Positions 51,801-61,030 of a stretch of DNA of 64,000 nt are shown here, in pieces. The position numbers and the translations under genes were made by a program. Below the pieces are notes generated by a model that was given only the letters and a program-made list of their open reading frames with translations, was not told where the DNA came from and did not search any database. How positions within the stretch are numbered: the stretch's first letter is position 1; each line of letters starts with the position of its first letter. This stretch comes from Xiheimicrobium sp033763395 (GTDB lineage Bacteria; Myxococcota; Myxococcia; Myxococcales; Myxococcaceae). The stretch spans positions 10,077 to 74,076 of the forward strand of contig JANRKQ010000241.1 in assembly GCA_033763395.1 (NCBI GenBank), read 5' to 3'.

Positions 51801-53792
51801 GTGAAGTGTGGAGCCTGTCAGAAAGAGGTGCCTGCGGGGCGGTTCTGCCTCCAGTGCGGCGCCGCGCTGTCCACCGCCCCGCGCTTCGGGGACTACGAGG
51901 TCGACGGCGTCATCGGCGAAGGCGGCATGGGCCGTGTGTTCAAGGCGAAGCAGCCGCGGCTCAAGCGCGTCGTGTGCATCAAGACGCTGCTGCCGCAGTT
52001 CGCCGCGGACGAGGCGGTGGTGACGCGCTTCGAGCGTGAGGCCACCACCACGGCGGCGCTCAAGCACCCCAACATCGTGTCCATCATCGACGTCGAGCGC
52101 GGCGATGACGGCGTGCCCTTCATCGTCATGGAGTACGTCGAGGGCCGCTCGCTGCGGCAGCTCTTGCGCGACGAGGCGCCGCTGTCACCCGCGCGCGCGG
52201 TGGGGCTGGTCGACCAGGTGCTGGCCGGGCTCGCCGAGGCGCACGCGCACGGCATCGTCCACCGGGACCTGAAGCCGTCGAACGTGCTCGTCGAGGCCCT
52301 CAAGGACGGCACTGAGCTGTGCAAGGTGCTCGACTTCGGCATCGCCCGCACCATCGGCGGCGACACCACCGACCCGCAGCTCACCCGCACCGGCATGATG
52401 CTGGGCACGCCCGGCTACATGGCGCCCGAACAGATCAGCTCGTCCGACTTCGACCACCGCGTCGACCTCTACGCGACCGGCGTCATCCTGTACGAGTTGT
52501 TGACGGGCGGGCGCATGGTGAAGGCACCCAGCGAGACCGAGCTGCTCAAGAAGACGCTGCTCGAAGACCCGCCGCCCCCGTCGTCGCGCACGTCGAGCAA
52601 CGTGACGCAGGCCCTCGACGCCACGGTGCTCAAGGCGGTGGCGCGCGACGTGAAGCAGCGCTTCTCGTCGGCGAGTGAGTTTCGCGAGGCCCTCGGGCGC
52701 TCGCTCGGCTCGAGCGTGTCGGTGTTCACCAACCCCGCGCTCCAGGTGCAGCTCGACACCACGCCGCTGGCCCAGGCCGCCTCGGACACGGCCTCGAACG
52801 ACGCCGCCAACCCGCGCGCGCTGCTGACGGCGGTGCTGGGCACCTCGGAGGGGTGGGAGCTCTCTCGCATGCTCGACGTCTTCGAGCGCTCGCTCCAGGA
52901 GCTGTTGTCGGCGGAGCAGACGACTCTCATCGCGGTGCTCCTGCGCACCCTGCAGGACGCGGCGAAGCAGCAGGCGGGCTCCGAGGCCTTCAAGGCGGTG
53001 GTGGGGCTCTTCCGGCAGGCCTTCCTCGCGCACCTGTCGAGCGTGCTGGGGTGGCTCGAGCAGCCGCAGCACGCGCAGGTCGCCCGGTGGATGGTGAAGG
53101 TCATCGGCCGTGACGGCACCATGCCGCTGCTGGAGCTGCTCCAGAAGGGCACGGCAGCCGAGCGAGGCGCGGTGGTGGACGCGCTGCGGCTGGTGGAGCC
53201 GAAGGTGGTCGAGCTCGTCGAGCGCGTGCGCACGCTCCCCGTCGCCGTGATGAAGACGATGGTGCAGGAGGTCAGCCGCTGGCCCGAGGCCGACGCGACG
53301 GCCTTCGTCACCGCGGCGCTCAACTCGACCTCGGCGCCGCACCGCCACGCGACGCTCGAGGGGCTCACCGAGGCCCAGGCCTTCCGCGCGTCGGCCATCC
53401 TGCGCATCCGCTTGCACGACCCACACCCCGCGGTGCGCGCCGAGGCCCTGCGCTGGGTGTTCCGGCTCGAAGACGAGGGCTCGGTGCCCGAGCTGATGAA
53501 GGCCCTCGAGCGGCCCGCCATCACCGCCACCGAGCGCAAGCAGGTGTACCGCACGCTCGGCCACCTCGGCGGAACGGCGATGCCCGTGCTGCTCCGCGCG
53601 CTGATGCGTGAGGCCGACGACGGTGCCCTCGCCGAGCTCGTCTCGGTGTTGAGTCGGTCAGGCGACCAGGCGGCGCTGGCGGCCGTGCAGCGCATCGCCG
53701 AGGACCCGAAGACGCCGAAGCCGCTGAAGCAGCTCTGCGTCGAGGGCCTCAAGAGCGCGATGGTGACGCGGCCCGCGCCATCCCGGCCCTGA
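51801..53792 (+). CDS. Cytoplasmic Ser/Thr protein kinase with N-terminal zinc ribbon and C-terminal HEAT-like repeats
   Basis: A 663-residue kinase starting at GTG 51801 behind GGGGAGAG, which puts a zinc ribbon at the very N-terminus (CGACQKEV then FCLQCGAAL). The kinase domain (about 30-295) has GEGGMGRVF, Lys in VCIKTLLP, HRDLKPSN, DFGIART and APEQ. The C-terminal half (about 340-655) is helical with repeats such as HPAVRAEALRWVFRLED and RALMREADDGALAELVSV, typical of HEAT repeats for protein binding. No membrane helix is present, unlike the other two kinases here. Confidence 0.88.
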   Translation: MKCGACQKEVPAGRFCLQCGAALSTAPRFGDYEVDGVIGEGGMGRVFKAKQPRLKRVVCIKTLLPQFAADEAVVTRFEREATTTAALKHPNIVSIIDVERGDDGVPFIVMEYVEGRSLRQLLRDEAPLSPARAVGLVDQVLAGLAEAHAHGIVHRDLKPSNVLVEALKDGTELCKVLDFGIARTIGGDTTDPQLTRTGMMLGTPGYMAPEQISSSDFDHRVDLYATGVILYELLTGGRMVKAPSETELLKKTLLEDPPPPSSRTSSNVTQALDATVLKAVARDVKQRFSSASEFREALGRSLGSSVSVFTNPALQVQLDTTPLAQAASDTASNDAANPRALLTAVLGTSEGWELSRMLDVFERSLQELLSAEQTTLIAVLLRTLQDAAKQQAGSEAFKAVVGLFRQAFLAHLSSVLGWLEQPQHAQVARWMVKVIGRDGTMPLLELLQKGTAAERGAVVDALRLVEPKVVELVERVRTLPVAVMKTMVQEVSRWPEADATAFVTAALNSTSAPHRHATLEGLTEAQAFRASAILRIRLHDPHPAVRAEALRWVFRLEDEGSVPELMKALERPAITATERKQVYRTLGHLGGTAMPVLLRALMREADDGALAELVSVLSRSGDQAALAAVQRIAEDPKTPKPLKQLCVEGLKSAMVTRPAPSRP

Positions 53793-53823
53793 CGCGGTCC
53801 GGCCGACGGTCTACGCTGTGGTG

Positions 53824-54504
53824 ATGGTGACTCCAGCGATGCTGCTCGCGGTGACGGCGGCCGGGCCAATGACGCACCTGCGCGTCGACTTCGAGTTCAC
53901 CCTCGTGTCGGCGGCGGGAGTGGCCGCTCCGACGACCATGCGGCAGACGTGGTTCTTCGAGGTGCCGGCGCGCCGCGCGGACGACGCCTCGATGACGGAG
54001 CTGCTCCATCGCATCTTCTGGGACCAGAACGTCGCGATGCGCGAGAAGGAGCCCGGCGACCATGCCTACCTGGCCCTGGTGAAGTTCACGAGCGCGCCCG
54101 TCGACCGCGCCGCCGTGAAGGCCTCGAAGGGCGTCGGCGACCAGCCCTGGTTCGAGGCGCAGCGAAAGGTGGTGTGGGAGCCGAGCGCCCTCTTCATCGT
54201 CGACGCCGAGGGCCGGTACGACAACATCGGCATGCACGACTTCACCGAGCTGCTGCTCCAGCGCATGTACGACGACCAGCAGGTGACCGAGGCCGAGTTC
54301 GTCGCCTTCTTCGACACGTACACCCAGGGGGCCATCAAAGGGCGCGTCCGCTTCGACGCGCGCAAGGAGCGCCTCGCCCTGCTGACCCGCATCGGCCCCA
54401 CGGTGACGGGCGCGCCAGGCTCGGGCTCGAGACGCAAGAAGCCGGGCACGAAGCCGTTCGTCTCGGGGCCCATCGACGCCCCGCCGCCTCACAAGGCGCG
54501 CTGA
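53824..54504 (+). CDS. Conserved-looking hypothetical protein
   Basis: A 226-residue protein of unknown family. It has a short hydrophobic start (MLLAVTAAGP), then a mixed alpha/beta body (LRVDFEFTLVSAAG, RQTWFFEVPARR, ALFIVDAEGRYDNIG) and a basic, Pro-rich tail (SRRKKPGTKP). GTG 53818 and ATG 53869 are alternative starts. It follows the kinase gene by 31 bases on the same strand and may be co-transcribed. Confidence 0.55.
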   Translation: MVTPAMLLAVTAAGPMTHLRVDFEFTLVSAAGVAAPTTMRQTWFFEVPARRADDASMTELLHRIFWDQNVAMREKEPGDHAYLALVKFTSAPVDRAAVKASKGVGDQPWFEAQRKVVWEPSALFIVDAEGRYDNIGMHDFTELLLQRMYDDQQVTEAEFVAFFDTYTQGAIKGRVRFDARKERLALLTRIGPTVTGAPGSGSRRKKPGTKPFVSGPIDAPPPHKAR

Positions 54505-54510
54505 CGCACC

Positions 54511-55065
54511 TCAGGTGGGCGCCGCTGCCGACGGCACCCGGTCGTACCGGTAGACGCGCGAGCGCCACAGGTCGTCCACCACGACGGTCTCTCGCGGCGC
54601 CCAGCCATGGAGCGCGAAGGTGTTGCTGACGACGCACAGCGCCGCGCCGGGCCGCTCGCGCACCAGCTTGTCTGACAGCGCGCGCATGCCGCCGGTGAAG
54701 AGGTAGCAGACGAGCACGTCGGCGCGGGACAGGTCGGCGCGCAGAAAGTCGCCGTGACGCACCTCGAGGTTGGGCACGCCGCGCGCGCGCAGCGACGACA
54801 CCAGGTACGGCACGAGCGAAGCCTCCCACGCGATGACCCGGGCCCGTGGGGCCGTGCGCGCCAGCGCGAGGGCGAGGCCTCCCCAGCCGCAGCCGAGCTC
54901 ATGCACTTCGCCCGTCACCTCCGCTGGAACGAGCGAGAGCATCGCGCGCCTGGCGACGGCCGACGACGGCATGGGCGAGATGCCGAGCCGGAGCGACCCG
55001 ATGATGATGCTCGCCGCGGTGAGCGCGATGACGCCCAACACGAGAAGGGCGAGCCAGTCGGGCAT
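54511..55065 (-). CDS. Membrane-anchored SAM-dependent methyltransferase
   Basis: A 184-residue protein from ATG 55065. One N-terminal helix (WLALLVLGVIALTAASIII) anchors a class I methyltransferase domain whose SAM-binding motif I is EVHELGCGWGGLALALA, with VIAWEASLVP as motif II and ADVLVCYLFTGG further on. The substrate is unknown. It is convergent with the preceding gene, with 6 bases between the stops. Confidence 0.8.
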   Translation of the reverse strand: MPDWLALLVLGVIALTAASIIIGSLRLGISPMPSSAVARRAMLSLVPAEVTGEVHELGCGWGGLALALARTAPRARVIAWEASLVPYLVSSLRARGVPNLEVRHGDFLRADLSRADVLVCYLFTGGMRALSDKLVRERPGAALCVVSNTFALHGWAPRETVVVDDLWRSRVYRYDRVPSAAAPT

Positions 55066-55325
55066 CACGGGCCGCCTCCGCGCTGGCGGAGCCGACGCGA
55101 ACCGGCGACCGCGGTGCACCCTGGCTGCAGCGGCCCAGCCCGTGGACTCGCGCGCGGCCATGGCCGAATCGTGTTGCCCGTCGCGGCGAAGTCCATTGCG
55201 CCCGCAGCGAGCCACAGCAACCGGGCGCTTGCCAGCCTTGCCGGCGTGATCGTGCGACGACAGGTGGCCAGGAAGAGGTCGTCGCCTCGCTCAGCCTGGC
55301 GCGAGGGTCGCTCGCGTCGCCGGGC

Positions 55326-55886
55326 TCAGCCTGTCGCGCGGGACGCCGTCAGCCGCATCGTCAGGCGGTACGCCGCGTACCCGGCCACCACGAAGAAGCC
55401 CACTACGAGCATCGGCGCGAACACCGCCATCAGGCTGCCCGCCACCGCCACCACGTTCTCAGCCGTCGACACCAGCGGCCCCCCCGTGCCCAGCGTGGCG
55501 GTGTGGACGACCGGCCGCGCCACCGCCTTCGTCGCGTGCACGCTGAAGGCCGTCACCAGGCCGCACGCGATGAGCACCACGGGCGGCACGTCGCTGATGG
55601 CGCCGCTGCCCGCCGCGAACACGAGCGCCCCCGCCGCCGGCCGCACGAACGTCTGCAACGCGTCGTTGAGGTGGTCGATGGCCGGAATCTTGTCGACGGT
55701 GAGCTCGATGACGAGCAGCACCGCCGTCACCGCGATGACCGCCGGGTGCGCCAACACCTCGAAGGGCCCCTTGAGGTGCACGATGCCCAGCCGCCCCAGC
55801 ACCGACACCAACAAGAGGGGAATGTAGGCGTTGAGGCCCGCCGAGCCGGCGAGACCGAACCCCGTCAGGAGCTGGGTGACGAGCAT
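55326..55886 (-). CDS. DUF4126 integral membrane protein
   Basis: A 186-residue protein of five to six helices. Features that fit DUF4126 are GSAGLNAYIPLLLVSVLGRL, the conserved IELTVDKIPAIDHLNDALQT and the TFVRPAAGA stretch. The function of the family is not established. ATG 55886 is used because the family N-terminus begins there. Confidence 0.85.
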   Translation of the reverse strand: MLVTQLLTGFGLAGSAGLNAYIPLLLVSVLGRLGIVHLKGPFEVLAHPAVIAVTAVLLVIELTVDKIPAIDHLNDALQTFVRPAAGALVFAAGSGAISDVPPVVLIACGLVTAFSVHATKAVARPVVHTATLGTGGPLVSTAENVVAVAGSLMAVFAPMLVVGFFVVAGYAAYRLTMRLTASRATG

Positions 55887-56020
55887 GACCCTCCAGACGG
55901 GCGGGCCCCGTGTCGATTTCAGCGGTTGCCGAAGGGGGTGCATGTGCGCTGCGGCTCGCCGCACGGAGTTCAGTGAATCCGAACCCCTGCGCGTGGTACG
56001 CGACACCTCGAGGTGTGGCC

Positions 56021-56968
56021 GTGAGTGTCGTTGACCGTCGGGTGCGCGGCGTCCTGTTCGTGGACTACGTGCGCATGATTCGCCGCCAGGTGCCGTCGTG
56101 GAGCGCGGTGCTGTCGCCGGCCGACGCCGCCATCGTGGGGGCGCGCGTCGACGTCAACGAGTGGTACCCGATGGCCGCGTTCGAGCGGCTGGGCCTGGCG
56201 ATTCTCGAGCATGTCGTGCGTGGTGAGACCGACTCGATTCGGCTGTGGGGCCGCCAGCAGGTGCAGGCGATTCTCGCGTACCTGCCGGACCTGCGCATGG
56301 CCGACGACCCGCGCGAGTCGGTGATGCGGTTCCAGAACTTCCTCGTGAGCCTCTTCGACTTCCCCGCCGTGACGCTCCACTCGGTGGACGACGTCGAGTG
56401 CGTGCTGTCGGTCGCCTACAGCATGGGGGCGCGCGCCGAAGAGGCAGCGACCTGGCAGACGGTGGGCTTCTTCGAGGAGCTCGTCTCGGCGGCGGGTGGG
56501 CGTGAGGCGACGGGTCGCTTGTTGAGCCAGGGCTGGCTTCCCGGCGCCTCAGGCACGTCGTTCGCGGTCGAGTGGACGATGGGGCTGCCCAGCCCGCGCC
56601 CGTTCCTCACGCGCCCGAAGGTGCTGGTGGTCGACGACGAGCCGCTGGTGGCCAAGGGCCTGGGCCGCATGCTCGCGCAGGTGGCCGAGGTGACGTCGGC
56701 CGTCGATGCGGCCGAGGCCCTCACGCTGTTGGCGTCGCGGCACTTCGACGCGGTGGTGTCCGACTTCCACATGCCCCCGCGTGATGGGCTGTCCCTGTTG
56801 CGCGAGGTGGCGCAGCGCTGGCCCCAGGTGAAGCGGGTGCTCCACTCGGGCGCAATGCCGGGTGAGGCGGCGAAGGCCATGCGCGCGGGCGTCGTCGACG
56901 AGTGCATCGAGAAGCCGGCGCCGCGCGACGTGCTGGTGCGGGCCGTGTCCACGCCGCCCAGGCGCTGA
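56021..56968 (+). CDS. DUF2378-like domain fused to a C-terminal receiver domain
   Basis: A 315-residue protein. The N-terminal about 190 residues (VRGVLFVDYVRMIRR, EWYPMAAFERLGLAILEHV) resemble the myxobacteria-restricted DUF2378/TIGR02265 family. The C-terminal receiver (about 195-310) has VLVVDDEP, the phospho-acceptor in VSDFHMPP and Lys in CIEKPAP. The output would pass from the receiver to the DUF2378-like part. GTG 56021 with an upstream GAGGTG is taken as the start; GTG 56015 is also in frame. DUF2378 itself has no known biochemical role. Confidence 0.75.
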   Translation: MSVVDRRVRGVLFVDYVRMIRRQVPSWSAVLSPADAAIVGARVDVNEWYPMAAFERLGLAILEHVVRGETDSIRLWGRQQVQAILAYLPDLRMADDPRESVMRFQNFLVSLFDFPAVTLHSVDDVECVLSVAYSMGARAEEAATWQTVGFFEELVSAAGGREATGRLLSQGWLPGASGTSFAVEWTMGLPSPRPFLTRPKVLVVDDEPLVAKGLGRMLAQVAEVTSAVDAAEALTLLASRHFDAVVSDFHMPPRDGLSLLREVAQRWPQVKRVLHSGAMPGEAAKAMRAGVVDECIEKPAPRDVLVRAVSTPPRR

Positions 56969-57046
56969 GGTGGCTGTCGCGGCGTCCGTACGCCTTCGAC
57001 GGCGTCGCGCCCGTGCATGGCGGGCTGGCTGGGGTAAGTCCGCGGC

Positions 57047-58168
57047 ATGGCTCTTCTGCTCCTGGCGCTGGCCCTCGCCGCGACCCCTGACGCTGGCACT
57101 CCACCCACCAGGGCCGTGATGCAGGGCGCCCTCGAGGCGCTCGTCGGCCTCGAGCCCATGGTGGCGCACCCGGAGCGCCTGCGCGATCCACTCCAGGCCG
57201 AAGACATCACCCGCCGGCTCGACGCGCTGGCCGAGCTGAAGCACGCCTTCCCCGCCGACGCGAAGGCGCAGGAGCCGGCCACCGCGGCGTTGTCGGGCCT
57301 CTTCTCGCACTACGCGCTCGAGACGCGGCGGCGCTTCGCCTTCGGTGAGCGCGAGACGATTCCCGCCCGGGTGCGCACGCTGATGAGCCTCTGCTTCACC
57401 TGTCACAGCCGCGAGCGCGTCGACGCCGACTTCCGCGACATGGAGAAGCGCCTCGAGTCGGCGAAGCTGGCGCCGCTCGACAAGGCCCAGCTCCTCGCGG
57501 CCACGCGGCAGTTCGACAAGGCGCTCGAGCAGTACGGCGCCGTCATCGCGCAGCCGGCCAGCGACGAGCGCGCGCGCCTGGTGCAGACCCGCGCCATCAA
57601 GGACACGCTGACGCTGCTGGTGCGCGTGAAGGACGACGCGAAGGCCACCGACGTCTTCCTCGAAGGGCTGTCCCGGCGTGACGACCTGACGCCCTTTCTC
57701 CAGCGCTCGGTGCAGGCGTGGCGCAAGGACGTGGCGGCCTGGCGGAAGGAGAACGTCGACGCGGCGAGGGCGGCCCCCAGAGAGCTCTTCACCCGCGCGA
57801 AGGCGCTCGTGGCGAAGGCGAGCGGCCCGCGCACCTTCCTCCCCGACGAGACGCACGAGGTGGCGTACCTGCGGGCGAGCGCGTACCTCAACCTCGCGCT
57901 GGGCAAGGACCCCGCCTTGAAGGAGCGTGGCGAAGCGCTGTTCCTGCTGGGGGTGTGCGCCGGCGCGCTCAAGTCACCCCTGCTGTGGGACGTCGACCTG
58001 CTCTTCTTCGAGGCCTGCATTCGCGAGAACCCGAAGACGCCGCTGGCGCAGAAGTGCTTCGCGCAGTTCTCCGACCGCCTCACCTTCGGCTTCACCGGCT
58101 CGGCGGGAACGCACCTGCCCGAGGACGAGCTGACGCGGCTGTCGACGCTGCGGGCGCTGGCCGAGTGA
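57047..58168 (+). CDS. Periplasmic protein with a single c-type haem motif
   Basis: A 373-residue exported protein with signal MALLLLALALAAT. One CxxCH haem-binding site lies in MSLCFTCHSRERVD (about residues 112-120), inside a helical domain (about 25-160) that fits a cytochrome c-like or haem-sensor fold. The second half (about 160-370) is helical with TPR-like periodicity (RALAE ending). It probably carries one covalent haem and may transfer electrons or sense redox state. It has no obvious partner nearby. Confidence 0.65.
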   Translation: MALLLLALALAATPDAGTPPTRAVMQGALEALVGLEPMVAHPERLRDPLQAEDITRRLDALAELKHAFPADAKAQEPATAALSGLFSHYALETRRRFAFGERETIPARVRTLMSLCFTCHSRERVDADFRDMEKRLESAKLAPLDKAQLLAATRQFDKALEQYGAVIAQPASDERARLVQTRAIKDTLTLLVRVKDDAKATDVFLEGLSRRDDLTPFLQRSVQAWRKDVAAWRKENVDAARAAPRELFTRAKALVAKASGPRTFLPDETHEVAYLRASAYLNLALGKDPALKERGEALFLLGVCAGALKSPLLWDVDLLFFEACIRENPKTPLAQKCFAQFSDRLTFGFTGSAGTHLPEDELTRLSTLRALAE

Positions 58169-58175
58169 CGGCGCC

Positions 58176-59207
58176 TCAGGGCCTGGGCGCCGCGCTGATG
58201 GACACGTCGTCGAGGTCGAGCACGGTGGCGACGTCGGTCGCGCTGATGCCGAGCTCGAGGCTGTCGAGCACCGTGTCGGGCAACGGGAGCGTCTGGCCCT
58301 GCGCGTCCACCACGAGCTCGCCGTTCTGCCGAATCTTCACCGCGCCCGCGGGCCCGTCGTCGAGCCGCAGCTCGACCTCGACGTCGACCCACTCGCCGAA
58401 CGGGAACGCACGCAGCTGGCCTGGCGCGGGCTCGAAGGTGGGCTTGTCGAGGAACTTGAGCTCGACGGCGAGGTGTGGAGGCTCGTCGCCCGCTCGCCCG
58501 CGGGACAGGAAGACGCGCGGGCCCGGTGACTCCGAGATGAAGCCGGACTCGAGGTCGAAGAACGAGAAGGGCTGGCCGCTGACGACGCGCACCTTCGCGC
58601 GGAACGTCACCACGTCGCCCTTGATGAAGTAGACGAGCGAGCTCTCGAACGAGGCCTTCGCCGTCACCAGCGAGCCCTTCGCCACCGACGTCGCGCGGAC
58701 GAAGCGGCCGCGGCCGGGCTCCTCGACGAGGTCGAAGCGGTTGTCGCGGAAGTCGCAGGTGCGCTCGAAGAGGCACCTTCGCAGCGCGACGTAGCTGGGA
58801 ATCGTCGGCGTGGTGGGTGACTGCAGCGTCACGCCTGTCCACCCCGCGTCGGGGCCAAAACGAGTCAGGAAGTCGCCGGTCCCCTCGAAGTCGTCGCGCT
58901 GCGACCGGCGAATGGGCCAGCGCCGCTCGTCGTCGCGCCGAAGAATCTGACAGTCGACCACCTCGTAGGCGTCTTCGTACCAGGTGGGCTCGTAGAGGGA
59001 GGCCACGAAGTCCCACCGGGTGCTTCCGGCCGGGCGCACGAAGCCGTCACCGGCTTCGACACGCGCGCCCCGCCCGTCTGGCAGCTCGTACTCGACGGTG
59101 GTGGCGAGCGGCGGCACCAGGGGGCAGTCGGGCCGTGGCGCCGGCGTGGCTTTGGGTCGAACGCATGCAACGGCCAGGACGAGCGAGGTGACGAGCCACA
59201 CGCGCAT
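58176..59207 (-). CDS. Lipoprotein with a jelly-roll, possibly polysaccharide-binding domain
   Basis: A 343-residue lipoprotein from ATG 59207 with lipobox LAVAC. The C-terminal about 220 residues form a beta-sandwich of the concanavalin-like/polysaccharide-lyase type (FVRATSVAKGSLVTAKASFE, VVTFRAKVRVVSGQPFSFF, WVDVEVELRLDDGPAGAVKI, LELGISATDVATVLDLDDV). No lyase catalytic residues can be named, so sugar binding is the safer guess. Convergent with the haem protein, 7 bases between stops. Confidence 0.6.
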   Translation of the reverse strand: MRVWLVTSLVLAVACVRPKATPAPRPDCPLVPPLATTVEYELPDGRGARVEAGDGFVRPAGSTRWDFVASLYEPTWYEDAYEVVDCQILRRDDERRWPIRRSQRDDFEGTGDFLTRFGPDAGWTGVTLQSPTTPTIPSYVALRRCLFERTCDFRDNRFDLVEEPGRGRFVRATSVAKGSLVTAKASFESSLVYFIKGDVVTFRAKVRVVSGQPFSFFDLESGFISESPGPRVFLSRGRAGDEPPHLAVELKFLDKPTFEPAPGQLRAFPFGEWVDVEVELRLDDGPAGAVKIRQNGELVVDAQGQTLPLPDTVLDSLELGISATDVATVLDLDDVSISAAPRP

Positions 59208-59266
59208 GGGCGTCTGACACCGCCGGCCGCCAGAAACGGAAAGCCACGGCCGTGACGAAGCCCACG

Positions 59267-59791
59267 TCACCGGGTGGGTGGGTGCTTCTGCAGCTTCCGC
59301 TGGAGCGACCGCCGGTGCAGCCCGAGCCGCCGCGCGGCCTCGCTGATGTTCTGGTCGCAGTCGGCGAGCACCCGGTGAATGTACTCCCACTCGGCGCGCG
59401 CGAGCGTGGGCGTCTCTTGCGTCGTCGCGCTGGCCGTCGTGCCCGTCAGCGCCTGCACCACCGCGTCTGCATCGGTGGGCTTGGTGAGGTACGCCGCCGC
59501 GCCCAGCCGCGTGGCCTCGACGGCCGTGGGAATCGAGCCGTAGCCGGTCAACATGACGACCGTCGTGCTCGGGTCCCGCTCGCGCAGCACCTTCAGCAGC
59601 TCGAGCCCCGAGGCGCCGCCCATGCGCAGGTCGAGCACCGCGTACTCCGGGCTGTCCGAAAAGCCCGCGCGCGCCGCCTCCACCGACGCGAACGCCGTCA
59701 CCGCGAAGCCCCGCTCCGTCAGCGCGCGCGCGAGCCGGGTGCGGAACGCGTCGTCATCGTCGACGAGCAGCACCGTCGGTTGGTCTGTCAT
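59267..59791 (-). CDS. regA: RegA/PrrA-type response regulator
   Basis: A 174-residue two-domain regulator. The receiver (about 5-118) has VLLVDDDDAFRTRLARAL, the phospho-Asp in AVLDLRMGG and Lys in YLTKPTDA. The C-terminal Fis-type helix-turn-helix (about 140-170) reads NISEAARRLGLHRRSLQRKL, essentially the RegA/PrrA/ActR DNA-recognition motif. RegA-type proteins turn on respiratory, carbon-fixation and oxidase genes in response to redox. Its start overlaps the kinase stop by 4 bases, and the operon upstream contains the MbnP/MbnH pair. Confidence 0.9.
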   Translation of the reverse strand: MTDQPTVLLVDDDDAFRTRLARALTERGFAVTAFASVEAARAGFSDSPEYAVLDLRMGGASGLELLKVLRERDPSTTVVMLTGYGSIPTAVEATRLGAAAYLTKPTDADAVVQALTGTTASATTQETPTLARAEWEYIHRVLADCDQNISEAARRLGLHRRSLQRKLQKHPPTR

Positions 59792-61030
59792 GCCGTCACC
59801 TCGCGCGGCAGCTCGAGCGAGGCCCGGGTGCCGCGGCCCGGCAGCGACTCGAAGGTGAGCGAGCCACCGAGCTGCTCCGCGAGGGTGCGCGTGAGGAAGA
59901 CGCCCAGGCCCATGCCCTGGCCGACGGGCTTGGTGGTGAAGAAGGGCTCGCCGAGGCGCGCGGCGACGGGAGCGCTCAGCCCTGCTCCGCGGTCTGCGAC
60001 CGACACCCGCAGCCGGCCAGCGTCGTTCGTCACCTCGACCGTCACGTCGTCGTGCGAGGCCTCGAGCGCGTTCTTCACCAGGTTTCGCAGCGCCTGGGTG
60101 AGGGCGAGGCGTGGGCCCCGCACCTGGGTCGAGAGCGCGCCCGCAATGCGCACCCGGGGCGCGTCGGGCAGCCCCTCGAGCGCGTCGTCGAGCCAGGCTT
60201 GCGCGGCGAACGAGGTGACGGCCTCGCCTGCCAGCTCACCGGAGCGCGCCGACATGCCCTGCAGGATGACGCGGCACCGCTGCACCTGCTCGCGCACGAG
60301 GGCGACGTCCTCCTTCACGCCCGGCGGCACTTCGACCTGCTCGAGCGCGCGGGCCATCTCGGCGCTCGCCACCGCGAGGGTGCCCAGCGGCGTCGCCAGC
60401 TCGTGCGCGGCGCCCGCGGCCAGCGTGGTGAGGGCGGCCAGCTTCTCGTGCTGGGCCGCGAGCCTGCGGGCTTCGGTGAGCTGCGCCTCGCGCGCCGTGA
60501 GGGCCGACAGCAGGCGCTGGACGAAGGACACGATGAAGCCCGCCGCCACCACGAAGGCCACCCACATGCCGCCGAGGTGCAGGCGCATGAGCTCGGCGTG
60601 GTTGGGCAACTGCCAGGCCGCCGGCGCCACCTCGTCGACGAGGAAGAGCGCCGCGAACGCCGCGAGCGTGACGGTCACCAGCGTCCACTGGCGCGCGCGC
60701 GTCAGCACCAGCGAGGCGAGCACCACGTTCACGAGGTACAGCGCCGTGAAGGGGTTGAAGGGCCCGCCGCTCAGCGCGAAGACGCCGGTGTGGAGCAGGG
60801 TGTCGAACACCATCAGCCCCAGGATGCGGTTCTCGGAGACCTGCGTGCGCTGCCAGCGCCAGGCCAGCAACTCGGCGAGGAAGCCCAGCGCCACCAGCGC
60901 CACCAGCCACGCCACCTGCAGGCGGATGCCGAGGCCCAGCCAGGCCCACCCCACCAGCGCGAGCTGACAGCTCCACGCGCCGCACCGCGCGGAACCACGG
61001 CAGCGACACCTCGAGCGCGCCCACCGTCAT
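59788..61030 (-). CDS. regB: RegB/PrrB-type redox-sensing histidine kinase (apparent frameshift near the start)
   Basis: A membrane histidine kinase. About six helices (about 1-160) include GGPFNPFTALYLVNV, matching the quinone-sensing region of RegB. The H box is TLAAGAAHELATPLGTLAVA and a Cys follows in REQVQRCRVIL, close to the redox-active Cys of RegB; N and G boxes are KNALEA and FFTTKPVGQGMGLGVF. The intact reading frame starts only at GTG 60954, but ATG 61030 overlaps the upstream stop (ATGA) and its frame reads MTVGALEVSLPWFRAVRRVE before going out of frame. Removing one base near 60967 joins the two into a good N-terminus, so a one-base insertion or sequencing error is likely. Confidence 0.85.
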
